Origin: an uncultured Gemmatimonadota bacterium
GTDB taxonomy: Bacteria; Gemmatimonadota; Gemmatimonadetes; Gemmatimonadales; GWC2-71-9
Direction: 5' to 3'
NCBI GenBank assembly: GCA_946479805.1
Contig: CAMLHP010000116.1
Location: 1 to 6,475 of the forward strand
DNA length: 6,475 bases
The notes under the pieces are model-generated. The model was not told the origin of the DNA. It did not search any database and worked only from the letters and a program-made list of their open reading frames with translations. Position numbers and translations under genes: made by a program. Shown here piece by piece: positions 1 to 6,475 of the stretch (its first letter is position 1; each line of letters begins with the position of its first letter).

Positions 1-764
1 GTCCACGCCTTCTCCACTTCCGGCCCATCGGACCCCTGGCGCCCCGGCTTCAGGAACCCGTGGCCGGTCCCGTCATACGTCTCGGCCACAAACCGCTTGC
101 CCAGACGGCGCATCTGGTCCTCTATCGCGGGTATCCGCGAGTTGATCCGGTTGTCGTTCTCGCCGTAGATGCCGAGAACCGGTGCCCTGATTCGCGCGAG
201 GTCAGCCGTGTCGGGCGCGGGTCCGTAGCAGACCACCGCGGCGCGCAACTTCTCGTTGTTGGTGGCGTAGCGGAAGCTCTGCCCGCCGCCCCAGCAGAAG
301 CCGATGATGCCGACGACATCGTCCTCGACATCGGGCCTGCTGGAGAGCCACTGGTAGGTCGCATCGAGATCGGCGGTGACACCCGCCGAATCCAGTTGGC
401 CGATCAGCGTCCGTGCCGAGTCCTGGTCGGCAGGGGTGATGCCAAAGGGACGAGAGAGCAGGTCTACCGCCACCGCCACGTAGCCCGCCCGGGCCAGCCG
501 CTCCGCGACTGTCGGTTCCCAGGCGGTAAGACCCCGGTTCTCATGGATGATGATGATCCCCGGACCTTCGGACTCACGGTCCGGAAGCGCCAGGTACGCT
601 CGCAGGGAATCGTCGCCCGACGGAATCCAGACCCACTCCGCACGCGAGGGACCTTCGCCCACCGCGCTCGCCTTGAGGTACGCGTAGGTCCCGGCGATGC
701 CGAATGCGAGCGCAAGAAGAGCGGCGATGCTGCTGGAAATGGCGCCGCGGCGGTTCGTCGTCAT
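1..764 (-). CDS. Exported dienelactone hydrolase family protein (3' end outside window)
   Basis: The frame is open from ATG 764-762 through the left edge: 254 complete codons and no stop, so the gene is cut by the window. It is an alpha/beta hydrolase of the dienelactone hydrolase family. The expected triad is present: Cys157 in GFCWGGG as nucleophile, Asp204 in YGENDNR and His235 in GTGHGF. HENRGL (Glu75) matches the family Glu that pairs with the Cys, and RPDVEDDVVGIIGF is the usual stretch before the nucleophile. An N-terminal basic NRR followed by a hydrophobic run (about 8-30) and a possible ASA cleavage site (32-34) suggests export or membrane anchoring, unlike the classic cytoplasmic catabolic enzymes. 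I see no lipobox. Start is supported by a strong ribosome binding site. It lies 54 bases after the kinase stop in the same direction. The natural substrate cannot be told; the family covers ester and lactone hydrolases of many kinds. Confidence 0.93.
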   Translation of the reverse strand, partial: MTTNRRGAISSSIAALLALAFGIAGTYAYLKASAVGEGPSRAEWVWIPSGDDSLRAYLALPDRESEGPGIIIIHENRGLTAWEPTVAERLARAGYVAVAVDLLSRPFGITPADQDSARTLIGQLDSAGVTADLDATYQWLSSRPDVEDDVVGIIGFCWGGGQSFRYATNNEKLRAAVVCYGPAPDTADLARIRAPVLGIYGENDNRINSRIPAIEDQMRRLGKRFVAETYDGTGHGFLKPGRQGSDGPEVEKAW

Positions 765-770
765 TGCAGT

Positions 771-777
771 CTCCCTT
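771..777 (-). promoter_or_regulatory. Strong ribosome binding site of the hydrolase gene
   Basis: The minus strand reads AAGGGAG, then ACTGCA, then ATG. GGAG sits 6 bases from the start codon, a near-ideal Shine-Dalgarno arrangement. It fixes the start at 764. The two genes upstream show no comparable site and seem to rely on coupling. Confidence 0.85.
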
Positions 778-783
778 GTCGAA

Positions 784-811
784 TGTGGGAGTGTTGGAAG
801 TGTGGGAGTGT
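784..811. repeat. Two 11-base direct repeats between kinase and hydrolase genes
   Basis: TGTGGGAGTGT (plus strand) occurs at 784-794 and again, identical, at 801-811, a period of 17 bases. Each copy is preceded by GAA. On the coding strand it reads ACACTCCCACA twice, starting 8 bases after the kinase stop and ending just before the hydrolase ribosome binding site. It could be an operator-like tandem site, a structured leader element, or simply a local duplication; nothing in the sequence decides between these. I saw no convincing -35/-10 pair or terminator hairpin in this 54-base gap. Confidence 0.6.
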
Positions 812-818
812 CGCACTT

Positions 819-1877
819 TCAGCCTCTCCGGAATAGCCTGGCGATCGCTCCCCCCTCCAGCGCTGCGGCAAAATCGTCCATCGTCTGCCACCGGTCTTCC
901 GGTGCCAGCGCCAGCGCCTTCCGGATCACGCTCTCGAGTCGGGCCGGAACGTCAGGCCGGATGTCGCGCATGGAGCGGGGCAGCCCCTTGAGCCGGGCCA
1001 CCATCGTCTCCTGGGCATTTTCTCCCTTGAAGGGAAGCTCTCCCGTAATCAGCTCGAAAGCCAGTATTCCCAGCGCGTATATGTCGCTCCGTCCGTCGAG
1101 CGGCCGGCCCCGGATCTGCTCGGGACTCATGAACTCAGGAGTGCCCAGCACGATGCCGGTCTGGGTCAGCTTCAGCACATCCTGCCCTGCACGCCTCTCC
1201 TTGGCCAGCCCGAAGTCCATCACCACGGCTCGCCGGGTTGCCGCGGCGCGTCCCTCCTGCACCAGCATCACGTTCTCCGGCTTCAAGTCTCGGTGCACGA
1301 TCCCCAGATCGTGGGCATGCTGCAGTCCCTTCGCCACCTGCACCAGCACCGACACAGCTTCGTTGATCGGCACCTGGCGGACAGTGCCCTCGTAATCATT
1401 GAGCGTCTCGCCCTCGAGGTATGGCATCACCACATACAGCATGCCGTCGCCCGACTGCCCGAACCGGAATATCGGGCAGACATTCGGGTGATTGAACTTC
1501 CCCGCGATCTCGGCCTCACGCCTGAGCCGCTCCACCGCCGCGTGGTCCCGCGCCAGCCGGGGAGGCAGCACCTTGATGGCCAGGGTGCGTCCGGTGCCCA
1601 CTTCCTCGGCCTGGTACACCCACGACATCCCGCCCTCGCCGATCTTCCGCCCGATGTGGTACTTCCCTTCCAGCACCGCACCCGAAAGCGAGCTGAGACG
1701 CTTCGCCTCCACCGCATCGAGCCGGGGCGCGTCGGGGTCAGGCAGTCGGGGAGTCTTCTGGGTGATGATTCGGGAGGGCCCGCCATCGGCGATCTCGACC
1801 AGCGGCACGCCGCAACGGGTGCAGAAGCGCGCGGGTGGATCGAACTCCGCGCGGCAGCGCGGACAACGGCGGGTCAT
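819..1877 (-). CDS. Soluble Ser/Thr protein kinase with N-terminal zinc ribbon
   Basis: A 352-residue Hanks-type (PknB-like) kinase that should transfer phosphate from ATP to Ser/Thr of cytoplasmic proteins. The N-terminus has CPRC (5-8) and CTRC (19-22), a four-cysteine zinc-ribbon-like element. After a linker of about 50 residues the kinase domain spans about 73-342. It shows the glycine loop GEGGMS (80-85), ATP-contact Lys102 in AIKVL, helix-C Glu121, catalytic HRDLKPEN (195-202), DFG (221-223), an activation loop with Thr238, Thr240 and Thr246, the SPE variant of APE (251-253), and DIYALG. Nothing is missing, so it is expected to be active. The chain ends about ten residues after the kinase domain: there is no transmembrane helix, PASTA or other C-terminal sensor, unlike many bacterial kinases of this family. 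Start ATG follows the cyclase stop after one base with no clear Shine-Dalgarno sequence, which suggests translational coupling. Substrate unknown; the adjacent cyclase is a candidate by context only. Confidence 0.97.
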   Translation of the reverse strand: MTRRCPRCRAEFDPPARFCTRCGVPLVEIADGGPSRIITQKTPRLPDPDAPRLDAVEAKRLSSLSGAVLEGKYHIGRKIGEGGMSWVYQAEEVGTGRTLAIKVLPPRLARDHAAVERLRREAEIAGKFNHPNVCPIFRFGQSGDGMLYVVMPYLEGETLNDYEGTVRQVPINEAVSVLVQVAKGLQHAHDLGIVHRDLKPENVMLVQEGRAAATRRAVVMDFGLAKERRAGQDVLKLTQTGIVLGTPEFMSPEQIRGRPLDGRSDIYALGILAFELITGELPFKGENAQETMVARLKGLPRSMRDIRPDVPARLESVIRKALALAPEDRWQTMDDFAAALEGGAIARLFRRG

Positions 1878-1878
1878 G

Positions 1879-3308
<1,430 letters not shown>

Positions 3309-3309
<1 letters not shown>

Positions 3310-4208
3310 CAGGCCACCAGGCGTTGAAAGAGTGCAGGGTCCACGTTGCCACCACTCAGCACTGCCACCACCGGCGTGCGCACCTGTGTGCCGGACAGCA
3401 GCGCCGCCACGGAAGTGGCACCGGAGGGCTCGACCCGGAGGCCGGCCACATCGTGAAGATACCGCACAGCGGCCCCGATGGTCTCATCCGAAACCGTGAC
3501 CGCCCTGCTGACCACGCCCGAGACGCAGCTCCACGGGATATCTCCCAGCTGGGGCGGCAGGAGTCCGTCGGCGATGCTCCTGGGCGCGGCTACCGGTACC
3601 GGACGATCGGCCGCGAGCGCCGCGCTCAGCTTGGCCGCCCCTTCCGGCTCCACGCCAGTCACCTTCACTTCCGGAGCCAGCCCCGAAACCGCCGAGCAGA
3701 TGCCCGCCAGCAGTCCGCCGCCGCCCACCGGCACCAGTATCTCCTGCACCTCAGGCAGCTGTTCCAGTATCTCGAGCCCCACGGTGCCCTGCCCCGCCAC
3801 CACGTCACGGTGCTCGTATGGAGGAATGCTTATCAGTCCCTGCTCCCGTTCCAGCCGCTCGGCGGTGGGCGACCGCTCGCTCCGATCCTCGACGAAGACG
3901 ATTTCACCGCCCTCGGCGCGGACCCCGGCGATCTTGACCTCCGGCGCGTCGGCCGGCATCACGATCACCGCCCGCATTCCGAACTGCTTCGCGGCCCACG
4001 CCACCGCGCGGCCGTGGTTGCCGCTCGAGTGGGTCACAACCCCGCGCGCGCGCTCGGCGGGGTCCAGCCGCCGGAGCGCGGTGTACGCGCCCCTGAGCTT
4101 GAACGCACCCACCGGTTGCTCCAGCTCGCACTTGACCCACACCGTGCCACCGGGCGCATCGGTGCCGTGGGGCAGTGGAAGCTCGATCAGCCGGGTGCGG
4201 ACGGCCAC
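3309..4208 (-). CDS. PLP-dependent threonine/serine dehydratase-like enzyme
   Basis: This is a fold-type II pyridoxal-phosphate enzyme of the threonine/serine ammonia-lyase and serine racemase group, expected to act in the cytoplasm on L-threonine or L-serine (to 2-oxobutyrate or pyruvate plus ammonia). Numbered from GTG 4208 it has 299 residues. The PLP lysine is Lys37 in AFKLRGA, the substrate/cofactor loop is SSGNHG (61-66), the phosphate-binding loop is GGGG (162-165), and the PLP N1 contact motif is SGGN (285-288). EPSGATSVAAL near the C-terminus is typical of the group. There is no ACT domain, so allosteric isoleucine control like that of IlvA is unlikely; length fits the catabolic TdcB type. 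Glu187 in GVEPE matches a metal-site Glu of serine racemase, but the Asp six residues on is Lys, so the racemase assignment is weak. The start is doubtful: the same frame upstream encodes a typical family first helix (see 4209-4259). The stop overlaps the next start codon. Family is sure, substrate is not. Confidence 0.9.
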
Positions 4209-4249
4209 ACCCGCAAGCCCTTCCTGCGCTTCGCGCAGGTTCCGCAGCG

Positions 4250-4259
<10 letters not shown>
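4209..4259 (-). other. Probable N-terminal extension of the PLP enzyme, overlapping gyrA 3' end
   Basis: Reading upstream of GTG 4208 in the same frame gives IGLTLRNLREAQEGLAG, which then runs into VAVRTRLIEL. This resembles the usual first helix of threonine dehydratases (pattern LxxIxxAxxRIxG..RTPL), which would be lost with the GTG start. No in-frame ATG, GTG or TTG occurs from 4209 back to at least 4340. Non-standard options are CTG at 4253-4251, which overlaps the gyrA stop as CTGA, CTG at 4247-4245, and ATC at 4259-4257, which has GGAG 7 bases upstream. GTG 4208 also has an AGGAAGG-like site about 10 bases upstream. The helix likeness is my reading from memory of the family; the choice of start is inference. 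Confidence 0.5.

Positions 4260-6475
<2,216 letters not shown>

Noticed and set aside
541..558. Run of four GAT units, microsatellite-like
   Set aside because: It encodes four Ile residues in the hydrophobic strand before HENRGL, where the family normally has a run of Ile/Val, so it is explained by protein constraint.
765..818. Possible terminator or promoter in the kinase-hydrolase gap
   Set aside because: No GC-rich hairpin with a T-run and no convincing -35/-10 pair could be found by eye; only the ribosome site and direct repeats are supportable.
60..836. 258-codon plus-strand open frame opposite the hydrolase gene
   Set aside because: The minus strand here encodes a clear dienelactone hydrolase with catalytic triad and ribosome site; the plus frame has no domain and is a shadow.
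122..891. Several short minus-strand frames that might suggest a broken gene on the left
   Set aside because: Translating the third minus frame by hand from 764 gives one uninterrupted hydrolase of 254 codons to the edge. There is no frameshift; it lacks a stop only because the window ends.

Overview
The window is a high-GC bacterial segment (by eye in the 60s of percent GC, not counted). All five recognisable genes lie on the minus strand, so it reads right to left. GC-rich codon use, compact gene spacing, and Ser/Thr kinase plus REC-GAF-GGDEF signalling genes are what one sees in free-living soil or water bacteria. Gemmatimonadota is my best guess, but that is an inference from style and not proven by any marker here. 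No RNA genes, insertion sequences, CRISPR arrays or phage genes are visible.

Layout in transcription order. (1) 6475-4250 is most of gyrA, DNA gyrase subunit A, cut at its 5' end just before the catalytic tyrosine. (2) 4208-3309, probably starting further upstream at about 4253-4259 inside the gyrA tail, is a PLP-dependent threonine/serine dehydratase-like enzyme without an ACT regulatory domain. (3) 3309-1879 is a PleD-like diguanylate cyclase with REC-GAF-GGDEF architecture, an intact GGEEF active site and an RxxD inhibitory site. (4) 1877-819 is a soluble Hanks-type Ser/Thr kinase with an N-terminal four-cysteine zinc-ribbon-like motif. (5) 764 to the left edge is an exported or membrane-anchored dienelactone-hydrolase-family protein, cut at its 3' end.

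Genes 1 to 4 are packed with overlaps or a 1-base gap (gyrA stop against the enzyme's N-terminal coding, a TGATG overlap, then TGA-C-ATG). They therefore look like one transcript with translational coupling. Gene 5 follows after 54 bases that hold a strong ribosome binding site and a pair of 11-base direct repeats. It may belong to the same transcript or have its own control.

Functionally the cluster joins a housekeeping topoisomerase to a catabolic-type amino-acid enzyme and two signalling proteins (c-di-GMP synthesis and Ser/Thr phosphorylation). The clearest candidate for a working partnership is the kinase and the diguanylate cyclase. Each family member is known; I see no wholly new system. 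The points worth a second look are the gene combination, the non-standard start of the PLP enzyme, a second GyrA-box-like motif in GyrA, and the repeats before the hydrolase.
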